DNA from: an uncultured Clostridia bacterium
GTDB taxonomy: Bacteria; Bacillota; Clostridia; Christensenellales; Borkfalkiaceae
NCBI GenBank assembly: GCA_947630035.1
Contig: CANRFW010000002.1
Location: 1-53,634, forward strand
Direction of reading: 5' to 3'
Length of the DNA stretch: 53,634 bases
Shown here: in pieces, positions 1-8,278 of the stretch
How positions within the stretch are numbered: position 1 is the first letter of the stretch
Layout: the number at the start of each line of letters is the position of its first letter
Notes under the pieces: generated by a model
The model's database searches: none
Told to the model about the DNA's origin: nothing
The model's input: only the letters and a program-made list of their open reading frames with translations
Translations under genes and position numbers: made by a program

Positions 1-13
1 GCTTTATATACCA

Positions 14-129
14 TTCCGGTGACGATAGCAGAGAGGATCCACCTGTTCCCATCCCGAACACAGAAGTTAAGCTCTCTCACGCCCAAAGTACTTGGCCTAA
101 CGGCCCGGGAGGATAGGTAGTTGCCGGAT
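14..129 (+). rRNA. 5S ribosomal RNA
   Basis: Conserved 5S core 'ccacctgttcccatcccgaacacagaagttaagctc' and 3' 'ggataggtagttgccgga'; boundaries approximate. Confidence 0.93.
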
Positions 130-172
130 TTCACACGAAAAAGCACCGCGCGAGCGGTGTTTTTTCATGTGA
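129..172 (+). terminator. Intrinsic terminator after 5S rRNA
   Basis: Stem GCACCGC-GCGA-GCGGTG followed by TTTTTT, inside an outer TTTCACA/TGTGAA pairing. Confidence 0.8.
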
Positions 173-204
173 AGAGGAACTTCTGTGAAGCCGCGGCCGC
201 CGTA

Positions 205-250
205 GATTTCACACAAAGAGGCGCCGCGGGAGGCGGCGATTTTTTGTGCC
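205..250 (+). terminator. Second tandem intrinsic terminator
   Basis: 'gatttcacacaaagaggcgccgcgggaggcggcgattttttgtg': GC stem, T-run, same 5' flank as the first terminator. Confidence 0.6.
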
Positions 251-422
251 GAAAACCGTAAAAATGCAACATGGGGTCGAAAAAAACGGTTATAACCGTA
301 TTTCTTGCTTTGCGGCGGGAGGGGGCGCGCGGCGGTTTTGTAAGAGAGAAAAGAGGCAAAACGCACGAAACCGTTGAAGTTTTTCCCGTTCCGTGCTATA
401 ATACCCTCGAAGGAGGTGCGAC

Positions 423-701
423 GTGAAGCTGACGCTGTTCTATTTGGAGGACTGCCCCTATTGCCGCTATGCGCGCCGCGCGGTGCGGGAGCTTACGGCG
501 GAGGAGCCGCTCTTCCGCGATTTCGAGATCGATTGGATCGAGGAGAGCCGCCGCCCCGAGATCGCGGACCGGTATGATTATTACTACGTCCCCACTCTCT
601 TTCTGGGGCATGAAAAGCTCTATGAGGCAAGCCCTTCCGAGGGCTATGAAGACGTGAAGGCTCGCCTGCGTGCCGCCTTCTTGCGGGCGGCGTCGGAATA
701 G
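423..701 (+). CDS. Glutaredoxin/thioredoxin-like protein (CPYC)
   Basis: 92 aa, MKLTLFYLEDCPYCRYARRAV; SD ggaggtg upstream; promoter-like TTGAAG-17-TATAAT near 375-403. Confidence 0.8.
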   Translation: MKLTLFYLEDCPYCRYARRAVRELTAEEPLFRDFEIDWIEESRRPEIADRYDYYYVPTLFLGHEKLYEASPSEGYEDVKARLRAAFLRAASE

Positions 702-704
702 CGC

Positions 705-1565
705 ATGGGGCTTTGCGGACTGTACGGTTGCGGCGAGTGCCTGTTTCCCCGTGCCTTTCGCGCCCACACGCCCGAGCTTGCCGAGCGGGAGATCGGGCGG
801 CTCTTCCGCGGCGTCTGCTTAAATCCCCGCGGGACGGATGACAGCGTCACCCTCCTCGCGGAGGCGGTGGAAAGAGTCTGCGAAAAGTCGGAGGATATCC
901 GCCTCTGCTTCGATGCCTACCGCGAAACCGGGGAGAAGTTCGGGCGTCTCGCCGCCTCGCACGGGTGGTTCCATTGGGCGCTCGGCACCCCGCTTTCTTT
1001 TGTGCGGCCCGTGCTTTTTTTGCACATGGGTACGGAAAATGCGGCGTTCGACGACCTCATGTTCGGGTTTTACGACCGCCGCCTCGAGGAGATCTCCCGC
1101 GATCTCGGGCTGTTCGACTGCAACGAAGGACGGGCCGATGCGGTGCGGGAGGGGATCGCCGCCTACCGCGGCGGGCTGTACCGTGCGGCGACGCTCTCCT
1201 TTCTGACGCTGTTCGACCGTCTCGTCTATGAAAAATCGGACTTCCCCCTCCGCCACAAGACCGCGGAACTTCTCCGCCGTTTCGGACTTCTTGCGGACAG
1301 GGCGGATGCCGCGCACGGTGTTTTCACGAGTTCCCCCTTCCGTTCGCTCGTCCTCGGCGGGGTGTATGCAAATGCCGATCTCCGCTCGCCGCCGCCCGCG
1401 GAGGGGATCCCCGGCCGCCACACCCTCCTGCACGGATTCCGCACCGGCTGCGCGACGAAGAAGACCGCCCTCAATGCCCTTCTTCTCGTCCTCATCCTCC
1501 TCACCCTCCCCGCGATAAGAACGAAGACCTATTCCGAGCGGCTCGCCCTTGCCGGGCTTCCGTAA
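705..1565 (+). CDS. Conserved hypothetical protein with C-terminal hydrophobic segment
   Basis: 286 aa ORF following the glutaredoxin ORF; C-terminal NRHxxLHG-like segment 'IPGRHTLLHGFRTGCATKKTALNALLLVLILL'. Confidence 0.7.
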   Translation: MGLCGLYGCGECLFPRAFRAHTPELAEREIGRLFRGVCLNPRGTDDSVTLLAEAVERVCEKSEDIRLCFDAYRETGEKFGRLAASHGWFHWALGTPLSFVRPVLFLHMGTENAAFDDLMFGFYDRRLEEISRDLGLFDCNEGRADAVREGIAAYRGGLYRAATLSFLTLFDRLVYEKSDFPLRHKTAELLRRFGLLADRADAAHGVFTSSPFRSLVLGGVYANADLRSPPPAEGIPGRHTLLHGFRTGCATKKTALNALLLVLILLTLPAIRTKTYSERLALAGLP

Positions 1566-1618
1566 AAAAACCGCTCCCGTGGGGGAGCGGCGCGATTGGG
1601 GTTAATCGGTTTTTTTGA
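1566..1618. terminator. Probable bidirectional terminator
   Basis: aaaaaaaccgctcccgtgggggagcgg...cggttttttt between convergent genes. Confidence 0.6.
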
Positions 1619-2054
1619 GAGGGTTGGCGGAACACACCTTTTCCGCGATGCGGATAAACGTCTCCGCGTCCTCCGGGCCGATGATCTCGAGGATGCTGTC
1701 CGCGAGGGCGATGGAATGCTCGTGTACGGCAAGGAAGGCGTCGAGCTTTTCGGGGACGAGTTTTACGAACGTCGTGCGCTTGTCCTCTCCGTCCGACTTG
1801 ACGAGGAACCCCTTCGCGGCGAGGGAATCGATGGTGCGGTTGACGAGGCTTTTGAGCATGTTCGTCTCCGCCACGATCTCCTTGAAGGAGATGAGGCCCA
1901 CGCCGTCTTCACGGTAACGGTAATAGGCGAGCATCATCACGACCGCCTCGTTGTAGATCATGCCGCGCGTGATGCGCGTATTTTTGAGAGTGCCCGTGAG
2001 TTTTACCCACGAGACGATCAATCTCTCATCCAATTCCACACGCTGGCTTGTCAT
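1602..2054 (-). CDS. MarR family transcriptional regulator
   Basis: 150 aa winged-helix pattern 'ISFKEIVAETNMLKSLVNRTIDSLAAKGFLVKSDGEDKRTTFVKLV'; SD ggagagg. Confidence 0.88.
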   Translation of the reverse strand: MTSQRVELDERLIVSWVKLTGTLKNTRITRGMIYNEAVVMMLAYYRYREDGVGLISFKEIVAETNMLKSLVNRTIDSLAAKGFLVKSDGEDKRTTFVKLVPEKLDAFLAVHEHSIALADSILEIIGPEDAETFIRIAEKVCSANPLKKTD

Positions 2055-2086
2055 AATCGTTCAATTCCTCTCCGATGATTGTTTCT

Positions 2087-2115
2087 ATTATAACAGTTTC
2101 TTTTGAAACTGTCAA
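2087..2115 (-). promoter_or_regulatory. Consensus sigma-A promoter with embedded palindrome
   Basis: On minus strand TTGACA-17 bp-TATAAT; perfect inverted repeat acagtttc-tttt-gaaactgt (2093-2112) fills the spacer. Confidence 0.85.
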
Positions 2116-2133
2116 GCAAAAATAGAAAAAATC

Positions 2134-2162
2134 TTGCAAATTTCAAAGGAAGTTGTTATAAT
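2134..2162 (+). promoter_or_regulatory. Sigma-A promoter of the DUF4250-like gene
   Basis: TTGCAA (2134-2139), 17 bp, TATAAT (2157-2162). Confidence 0.75.
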
Positions 2163-2168
2163 TTTGCT

Positions 2169-2348
2169 ATGATACCCGAAGATCCCGCGATGCTGGTAAG
2201 TTTTATCAATATGAAATTGCGCGACGGGGCGTGCGATCTCGACGAACTTTGCGCCGAGGAGGACGTCGCGCGCGAGGAGCTGGAGGCAAAACTTTATGCC
2301 TTCGGGTACCGCTACGACGGCGGACTGCGCCGCGTTGTGCCGCGGTGA
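2169..2348 (+). CDS. DUF4250-like small protein
   Basis: MIPEDPAMLVSFINMKLRDGACDLDELCAEEDVAREELEAKLYAFGYRYD, recognised DUF4250 pattern. Confidence 0.8.
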   Translation: MIPEDPAMLVSFINMKLRDGACDLDELCAEEDVAREELEAKLYAFGYRYDGGLRRVVPR

Positions 2349-2399
2349 TTTCCACATATCAACATTTTGACTGTCGATAACTTTACGGGGGCGGTGGAT

Positions 2400-2603
2400 A
2401 TGTCGCAATACGATCTCATGAAATTTTTCGAAAACTATGACAGCGAGGCGGACCTCGGGGATTTTTCTCCCGAGGAGCTGGAGGCGTATCTCGAATACGC
2501 GCGCAGCGAGGAGAAGCCCCTTTCACCCGCCGAGTGGAAGGCGGAGTATTTTTCCTATTACGACGACGTGAAGGACAAGAGCCTCAAAAAGCAGGATTGG
2601 TGA
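2400..2603 (+). CDS. Small acidic hypothetical protein
   Basis: 67 aa ORF from ATG 2400 with G-rich SD; no recognised family. Confidence 0.5.
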   Translation: MSQYDLMKFFENYDSEADLGDFSPEELEAYLEYARSEEKPLSPAEWKAEYFSYYDDVKDKSLKKQDW

Positions 2604-2640
2604 CGGCATAAAAGGGGGAGGGCGGCGGCATACTGCGGGT

Positions 2641-2850
2641 ATGAAACTCACGACCCTCGTCTCCTCCGCCTACCTTGTTGCGGCAGGGCTTTTTCTCACC
2701 GTTTACGCCCTCTCGGGGTTCGACCTTTTGCTCTTTCTTTGCGCGGGGTACCGCCCCGTTTACCGCGCTTTGCTCTCCTTTACGGGCATCGCGGCGGCAT
2801 GGCTCCTCTTCTGGCTCATTGCCTTTCGGCCCACGAAGTACGTCTCGTGA
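2641..2850 (+). CDS. Small membrane protein (two predicted TM segments)
   Basis: 69 aa hydrophobic ORF MKLTTLVSSAYLVAAGLFLTVYALSG...AAAWLLFWLIAF; no strong SD. Confidence 0.4.
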   Translation: MKLTTLVSSAYLVAAGLFLTVYALSGFDLLLFLCAGYRPVYRALLSFTGIAAAWLLFWLIAFRPTKYVS

Positions 2851-2909
2851 CATACGCCTTTGCGCCCCTCGATTACGGTTCCCGTTTCTCCTGTTCGGAC
2901 AAATAAACA

Positions 2910-2993
2910 CGTCACCCCTCGACTGCGCTACTTCGCCTATGGCTCGTGCCGCCCTTGGATAACGATTATAACTTCGGGCGGGGCGGGGTGACG
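2910..2993 (+). repeat. R1 palindromic element (~84 bp)
   Basis: CGTCACCCCTCGACTGCGCTACTTCGCCTATGGCTCGTGCCGCCC...GGGCGGGGCGGGGTGACG; other copies 26543-26627, 30825-30913, 38391-38473 (inverted). Confidence 0.9.
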
Positions 2994-3042
2994 TATGTAT
3001 GCTCGAGGGACGTGTAAAAGCGGGTGCGGGGGCGCGGGGTTC

Positions 3043-3120
3043 CTCATTCCGAACGGAGCCGTAGGCGGAGTGAGTGAATCTTTCAAGATACGCTCCGCCG
3101 CGGTGCGGCGTCGGTATGAG
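3043..3120 (-). repeat. R4 element (~80 bp), CTCAT...ATGAG
   Basis: CTCATTCCGAACGGAGCCGTAGGCGGAGTGAGTGAATC...GGTGCGGCGTCGGTATGAG. Confidence 0.9.
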
Positions 3121-3149
3121 GAGAAAGACAGAGAACAGCGTAAAACTTA

Positions 3150-3590
3150 TTCCCTCCGCGGTAGAGGTACACGCAAAACCTGCCCTTCTGTTGGAGAGGT
3201 ACACGCAAAGCCAGCCCCATTGTGGATGGGGTGCGCGTGAAACCAGCCCCCTCCGCGGGAGGGGAGTAGGGGGGTGGGCGCTCCGCTACGTCATTCCGAC
3301 GCCGCGTCTTTTGCGGCGGAGGAATCTCACCGCTTTTCAAAACAGAGTTTCCTCACGCGTCAGTGGCGCCCGCCCGCAAATTGCGGGCGGGCGGCGGGAA
3401 CGGTTCGGAATGACGTACAAAAGAACCATGGCGGAGGCAAGGGCGCCTCGCAAAGCCTGCCCCCTCCGTGGAAGGGGTACGCGCAAAAGCTGCCCCCTCC
3501 GTTGGAGGGGGTACGCGCAAAAGCTGCCCCCTCCGTGGAAGGGGTACGCGCAAAAGCTGCCCCTCCGTTGGAGGGGGGTAGGGGGGTGGG
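3150..3590. repeat. R7 GC-rich hairpin repeats including a 33-34 bp tandem array
   Basis: Repeated 'ctgccccctccgtggaaggggtacgcgcaaaag' units; interrupted by the R5 copy at 3289-3415. Confidence 0.9.
3289..3415 (+). repeat. R5 element (~127 bp)
   Basis: CGTCATTCCGACGCCGCG...GCGGCGGAGGAATCTCACC...CGCCCGCAAATTGCGGGCG...GGTTCGGAATGACG. Confidence 0.92.
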
Positions 3591-3621
3591 CAAGGGATAC
3601 GGTTGCCGCGCCGACCGTGTA

Positions 3622-3651
3622 CGTCATGTCGAGCGCAGTCGAGACATGACG
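3622..3651. repeat. R3 30-bp palindromic element
   Basis: CGTCATGTCGAGCGCAGTCGAGACATGACG. Confidence 0.9.
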
Positions 3652-3662
3652 CGTTTCATACA

Positions 3663-3691
3663 GTCACCCCTCGACTACGCTCGGGGTGACG
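3663..3691. repeat. R2 palindromic element
   Basis: GTCACCCCTCGACTACGCTCGGGGTGACG. Confidence 0.85.
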
Positions 3692-3814
3692 TATTAGGGC
3701 GGGGCGGGGCGACGTACAAAAGCGGACGGGGCGGGGCGACGTACAGAAGCGGACGGGGACTGGGTGATGCGGAAATCGAGGGGTGGGCAAGGGAATACGG
3801 TTGCCGCGCCCTTC

Positions 3815-3980
3815 CTCATGCCGAGGCTCCGCAGGAGCCGAGCGTATCTTTAAGGGAAAGATTCGCTCACTTCGCCTACGGCTCCGTTCGGAATGAGGGG
3901 AGAGTGGGCCGCCTACGGCTCCGTTCGGAATGAGGGGAGAGTGGGGCGCCTGCGGCTCCGTTCGGAATGAGGAGAGAGTG
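3815..3980 (+). repeat. R4 element followed by tandem copies of its right half
   Basis: CTCATGCCGAGGC...CGTATCTTTAAGGGAAAGATTCGCTCACTTCGCC...GGAATGAG, then two further gcctacggctccgttcggaatgagg-type units. Confidence 0.88.
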
Positions 3981-4143
3981 GCCCGCGCCCGCCTGTTTCA
4001 CGCGTCGTTCTGAACCCCCGCGTGTTTATCGACGAGACCACCGCCGGCTCTGCCGCCCGAGGGAAGCCACGCTCCGAGGGGGTGCGCCGCCTTGCGTAAC
4101 CCGTGTAAAGTTTGCAAAAATAGCGCACGGGCGGGGAAAGCGG

Positions 4144-4172
4144 TTGACAATCCCCTATAAAAGGGATATAAT
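4144..4172 (+). promoter_or_regulatory. Consensus sigma-A promoter of greA
   Basis: TTGACA (4144-4149), 17 bp, TATAAT (4167-4172). Confidence 0.88.
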
Positions 4173-4181
4173 AGACCATGC

Positions 4182-4224
4182 AGACGGACTTCGCCGTGGT
4201 TTCCAAAGGAAATCACGGTCGTCT
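4182..4224 (+). promoter_or_regulatory. Leader hairpin upstream of greA
   Basis: CCGTGGTTTCC-aaa-GGAAATCACGG stem extended by AGACG/CGTCT and followed by ttataaa. Confidence 0.5.
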
Positions 4225-4269
4225 TTATAAATCGTCCGTGCGGAAAGCGCGGCGAAAGGGGTAGTGAAA

Positions 4270-4740
4270 ATGGCAGATAAGTTCTACATGACGAGCGAAG
4301 CGAAGAAGAAGGCGGAGGAGCGGCTGAAGTATCTCACCACCGTCAAACGCGCGGAGATCATCGAACGCATTCAGGAGGCGCGCAGCCACGGCGACCTCTC
4401 CGAGAACGCCGAATACGATGCGGCGCGCAACGAGCAGGCGGCAAACGAGGGCGAGATCGTCGAACTCGACTATCAGATCAAGAACGCCGTCATCATCGAG
4501 GAAAACGACGATACTTCCGTCGTCCATCTCGGCTCGGTCGTCACCGTGTACGATCCCGATCTCGACGAGGAGCAGGTCTACACCATCATGGGGTCCACCG
4601 AGGCGGACGTGATGCGCAATATCATCTCCAACGAGTGCCCCGTGGGAGCGGCTCTCCTCGGCAAGAAGGCGGGGGCGGTCGTCACCGTGAAGGCGCCCAA
4701 CAACTTCGAATACAAACTCAAGATCCTCAAGATCGAATAA
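4270..4740 (+). CDS. greA: Transcription elongation factor GreA
   Basis: MADKFYMTSEAKKKAEERLKYL...RIQEARSHGDLSENAEYDAARNEQA...VGAALLGKKAGAVVTVKAP. Confidence 0.97.
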   Translation: MADKFYMTSEAKKKAEERLKYLTTVKRAEIIERIQEARSHGDLSENAEYDAARNEQAANEGEIVELDYQIKNAVIIEENDDTSVVHLGSVVTVYDPDLDEEQVYTIMGSTEADVMRNIISNECPVGAALLGKKAGAVVTVKAPNNFEYKLKILKIE

Positions 4741-4747
4741 CAGGGCT

Positions 4748-6229
4748 ATGGAAGAGATCACAAACGGAGAAGAACTCATCGAGCAGGCGCGCATCCGCCG
4801 CGAGAAGCTCGCAAAGCTCGCCGCCGAGGGGAAGGACCCCTACAAGACGACGAGCTATCCCGTCACGGCATATTCCCGCAAAGTCAAGGAAAACTTCGGA
4901 GACTTCGAGGGGAAGACGGTCGCCGTCGCGGGGAGGATGATGTCCCGCCGCATCATGGGCAAGGCATCCTTTTCCCACATTGCGGACCGCGAGGGGCAGA
5001 TCCAGATCTACGTCACGCGGCAGGATGTGGGCGAGGATGCGTACACCTCCTACAAAAAAGATTTCGATATCGGCGATATCGTCGGCGTCAAGGGGTTTGT
5101 CTTCAGGACGCAGACGGGGGAAGTCAGCGTACACGCCACGGAGATCGTGATGCTCTCCAAGGCCCTCCTTCCCCTCCCCGAAAAGTACAACGGGCTTCAG
5201 AATGTGGACACGAAGTACCGCCTCCGCCACCTCGATCTCATCATGAACGAGGATGTGCGCGAGGTCTTCTTCAAACGGGCGAAGATCGTCTCCTCCATCC
5301 GCGCCTTTTTGGACGGGCGGGGGTTCGTCGAGGCGGAGACGCCCATCCTTCTCCCCATCGAGATCGGCGCCGACGCCCGTCCTTTCAAGACCCATCACAA
5401 CGCCCTCGACCTCGACATGTACCTCCGCATCGAGACGGAGCTATACTTAAAGCGGCTCATCGTGGGCGGCTTTGAGAAGGTGTACGAGATGGGGCGCATC
5501 TTCCGCAACGAGGGGATGGACGCCCGCCACAATCCCGAGTTCACAACCGTGGAGATCTATGAGGCGTATGTCGACTTCCATGCGATGATGGACCTCGTGG
5601 AGGAACTCTACCGCTACGTCGCCCAAAACACTTGCGGGACGACCGCCGTCACCTACGGGGAGAGGACGGTCGACCTCGGGCATTGGGAGCGCCTCACGAT
5701 GACGGAGGCGGTGAAAAAGTACAGCGGCGTGGATTTCGCGCAGGTGCCCGACGACGAGACGGCGCAAAGGCTCGCCGCGGAGAAGGGGGTGGAACTCGAA
5801 GAGGGGAAGAAGACCAAGGGGCATATCCTCGCGGCGTTCTTCGATGCCTTCGTCGAGGATAAATTGCAGGACCCCACCTTTATCTACGATTACCCCGTGG
5901 AGATCTCCCCGCTCGCCAAGCGCAAGCCGGACGATCCTTCCATGACGGAGCGGTTCGAATATTTCATCCTCGGCATGGAGATGGGCAACGCCTTCTCCGA
6001 ACTCAACGATCCCATCGACCAGCGCGCCCGCATGGAGGCACAGGCGGCGAAGAAGCGCGCGCAGGGCGCGAAGGCCGAGGTGGACGAGGACTTTTTGGAT
6101 GCCCTCGAGCGCGGCATGCCCCCGACGGGCGGCCTCGGGCTTGGGGTGGATAGGCTCGTGATGCTTCTGACGGACAGCCAGAGCATCCGCGACGTGCTTC
6201 TCTTCCCCACGATGAAACCCAAGAAATAA
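4748..6229 (+). CDS. lysS: Lysyl-tRNA synthetase (class II)
   Basis: 493 aa; 'RFRHLD'-like KYRLRHLDLIMN, FRNEGMDARHNPEFT, GLGLGVDRLVMLLT motifs. Confidence 0.97.
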   Translation: MEEITNGEELIEQARIRREKLAKLAAEGKDPYKTTSYPVTAYSRKVKENFGDFEGKTVAVAGRMMSRRIMGKASFSHIADREGQIQIYVTRQDVGEDAYTSYKKDFDIGDIVGVKGFVFRTQTGEVSVHATEIVMLSKALLPLPEKYNGLQNVDTKYRLRHLDLIMNEDVREVFFKRAKIVSSIRAFLDGRGFVEAETPILLPIEIGADARPFKTHHNALDLDMYLRIETELYLKRLIVGGFEKVYEMGRIFRNEGMDARHNPEFTTVEIYEAYVDFHAMMDLVEELYRYVAQNTCGTTAVTYGERTVDLGHWERLTMTEAVKKYSGVDFAQVPDDETAQRLAAEKGVELEEGKKTKGHILAAFFDAFVEDKLQDPTFIYDYPVEISPLAKRKPDDPSMTERFEYFILGMEMGNAFSELNDPIDQRARMEAQAAKKRAQGAKAEVDEDFLDALERGMPPTGGLGLGVDRLVMLLTDSQSIRDVLLFPTMKPKK

Positions 6230-6288
6230 CCGTTTTCCGCACCCATGTCCGCATTTTTACGAAAGCGGGCGGCGGAACAAGGAGAAAA

Positions 6289-7239
6289 ATGGACGCACGA
6301 GTCACAAAACACCGTCTTGCGAATATGCTCTCCTACGATTGGCTGAAGATCGCCGTCGCGGTCATCTTTGCGATCGCGGCGCTCTCCGTCTTTTTCACGA
6401 TGGTGCGCACCCGCGCAACGGACGGGCAGACGTTCATCGTCTACGGGCATTCCGGCCTCATCAAGGGGAGGAATGCCGACAGGATCGACGACGAACTCGT
6501 CTCCCGCGGCGTGTTCTCTTACGACGTACTCTCCGTCTCCGCGGAGAATTTTACGAATAATTACATGAGTGACGCCGCCTATTCCGCCCGCCGTGCCGCG
6601 GGGGAGGGGACGGTCATGTTCGTCTCCAACCACCCGAAAGACGATCCCGAGACGGAGGAAGTGGAAGTTTCCGACCTCTGGACGATCGCGGGGTACGAAT
6701 ACGACGCGGAGAGAGGGAGGCCCCTCGCCCCCTCCGACTACACGGCGGAAGGCTCCATCGGCAATGCGTTCGAACTCGACGCCTTCTTCGGGGGGATCGA
6801 GAGCGAGCTTGTAAAATTCTTCGGCGAGGATTGGCGGGCGGGCGGCGAACCCATAGAGGAGACGGTGCGGGCCGTCTTCAAGGCGCGCAACGGCAAGGAC
6901 AACCGCTACCGCTTCAGTTCCGCGAAGTTCGAAGAGGGCGTAAAGGATGAGGCCGAACGGGTCAAGAAGCTGCGGGAGGACTACCTTTTCGTCACGGCGG
7001 CGTTTGAAGAGGGGAAGCTCACCCGCGTGGAGTACCCCGGGGAGGAGCCCTGCGCCTTTGCGGTGGGGCTCGGGAATTTGCGGCGGATCGGCGATCTCTA
7101 CACCCATCCCACGGAGGAGGGGGCGTCTCCCACGGCGGATCTCGGCCTCATGATCTATAACAACGGCAAGCGCCTCGGCGATCTCAAATACGAACCCATC
7201 TCCTTTTTGCGCTACCTCGTGGAGGCGTATGGAGGATAA
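6289..7239 (+). CDS. Conserved hypothetical membrane-anchored protein
   Basis: 316 aa with an N-terminal TM segment (KIAVAVIFAIAALSVFFTMV); overlaps next start. Confidence 0.7.
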   Translation: MDARVTKHRLANMLSYDWLKIAVAVIFAIAALSVFFTMVRTRATDGQTFIVYGHSGLIKGRNADRIDDELVSRGVFSYDVLSVSAENFTNNYMSDAAYSARRAAGEGTVMFVSNHPKDDPETEEVEVSDLWTIAGYEYDAERGRPLAPSDYTAEGSIGNAFELDAFFGGIESELVKFFGEDWRAGGEPIEETVRAVFKARNGKDNRYRFSSAKFEEGVKDEAERVKKLREDYLFVTAAFEEGKLTRVEYPGEEPCAFAVGLGNLRRIGDLYTHPTEEGASPTADLGLMIYNNGKRLGDLKYEPISFLRYLVEAYGG

Positions 7240-8278
7240 CTGCCGCATCGCGGCGATGCTCCGCGCCCAGAAGAAGCACATCTCCTTCCACACCCCGGGG
7301 CACAAGCGGGCGGGTGCGGACATAACCGAGCTTTCCTATTCGGACAACCTCTCCTCTCCCCGCGGCGTCCTCGCGGAGGCGGAGGCGGATATCGCAAAGA
7401 TCCTCGGGGCGGCGGCGAGTTTTCTTCTCACGGACGGCAGCACCTGCGGGGTGCATGCCATGCTCTACGCCCTCCGTTCGGCGGGGGCGAAAAGGGTCGC
7501 GGCGCCCGTCTTTTCCCACCCGAGCGTCCGTTACGGGTGCGAAATTTTGGGCTTGGAGCTTGTCCCTATTCCTCAAGAAAAACTGCGGGGGATCCCCGTT
7601 CAGCCCCGCGAAGAGGCGCTTGAAAAGGCGCTTGCGGAGGCGGACGCTCTCCTCCTCACCTCTCCCGATTATTACGGCTTTCTCGCCCCCCTCAAGGCGG
7701 CGCGGCGGCTGTGCGACGGGGCAAAGAAGCCCCTCGTTCTCGACGGCGCGCACGGGAGTCACCTGCACTTTACAAGCGAACATGCGGGGAAGTTTGCCGA
7801 CCTCTGGGTGGACGGCGTACACAAGTCTCTTCCCGCTCTCACGCAGGGGGCGGTCGTCTCCGCAAAGAGCGAGGCGTGGGCGGGGCGGCTCCGCGAAGGG
7901 GTCCTCCGTTTCCGCACCACTTCCCCCTCCTATCCCGTGATGGCGAGCGTGGAGTACGCCGTAAAATACCCCCGCAATGAAGAGATCGAGAGGGCGGCGG
8001 AAGCCTTCAAATGCGCACATGGGTGCGTAAAAAACGACGATTGGACGAAGATCCTCCTCCCGTTCGGCGCCCGCTCTGGGGAAGCCCGCCGCTATTTCGA
8101 GGCGCACGGCGTATATCCCGAGTTCGACGACGGAAACTATCTCATGTTCTACCTCTCCCCCTGCACGAAGGAAAGGGAGCTTGAAAGGCTCTCCCGTCTT
8201 CTCGGAGCGTTCGGCGGAGGGGAGGTGGAAGAGGACGCCCCCTTGGGCGAGATCCCCATCTATTCGGAGCGAAAATGA
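7229..8278 (+). CDS. Orn/Lys/Arg decarboxylase family (PLP-dependent)
   Basis: HISFHTPGHKRAG, FLLTDGSTCGVHAML, LVLDGAHGSHL, VDGVHKSLPALTQGA. Confidence 0.9.
   Translation: MEDNCRIAAMLRAQKKHISFHTPGHKRAGADITELSYSDNLSSPRGVLAEAEADIAKILGAAASFLLTDGSTCGVHAMLYALRSAGAKRVAAPVFSHPSVRYGCEILGLELVPIPQEKLRGIPVQPREEALEKALAEADALLLTSPDYYGFLAPLKAARRLCDGAKKPLVLDGAHGSHLHFTSEHAGKFADLWVDGVHKSLPALTQGAVVSAKSEAWAGRLREGVLRFRTTSPSYPVMASVEYAVKYPRNEEIERAAEAFKCAHGCVKNDDWTKILLPFGARSGEARRYFEAHGVYPEFDDGNYLMFYLSPCTKERELERLSRLLGAFGGGEVEEDAPLGEIPIYSERK

Noticed and set aside
3457-3590. Possible CRISPR array
   Set aside because: Units are contiguous 33-34 bp copies without unique spacers, and no cas genes are present.
3074-3933. 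Plus and minus ORFs inside the repeat cluster
   Set aside because: Translations consist of repeat-derived low-complexity sequence (e.g. LPPPWKGYAQK); not credible proteins.
5890-7323. 477-aa minus-strand ORF
   Set aside because: Antisense to lysS and the following hypothetical gene; no family signal.
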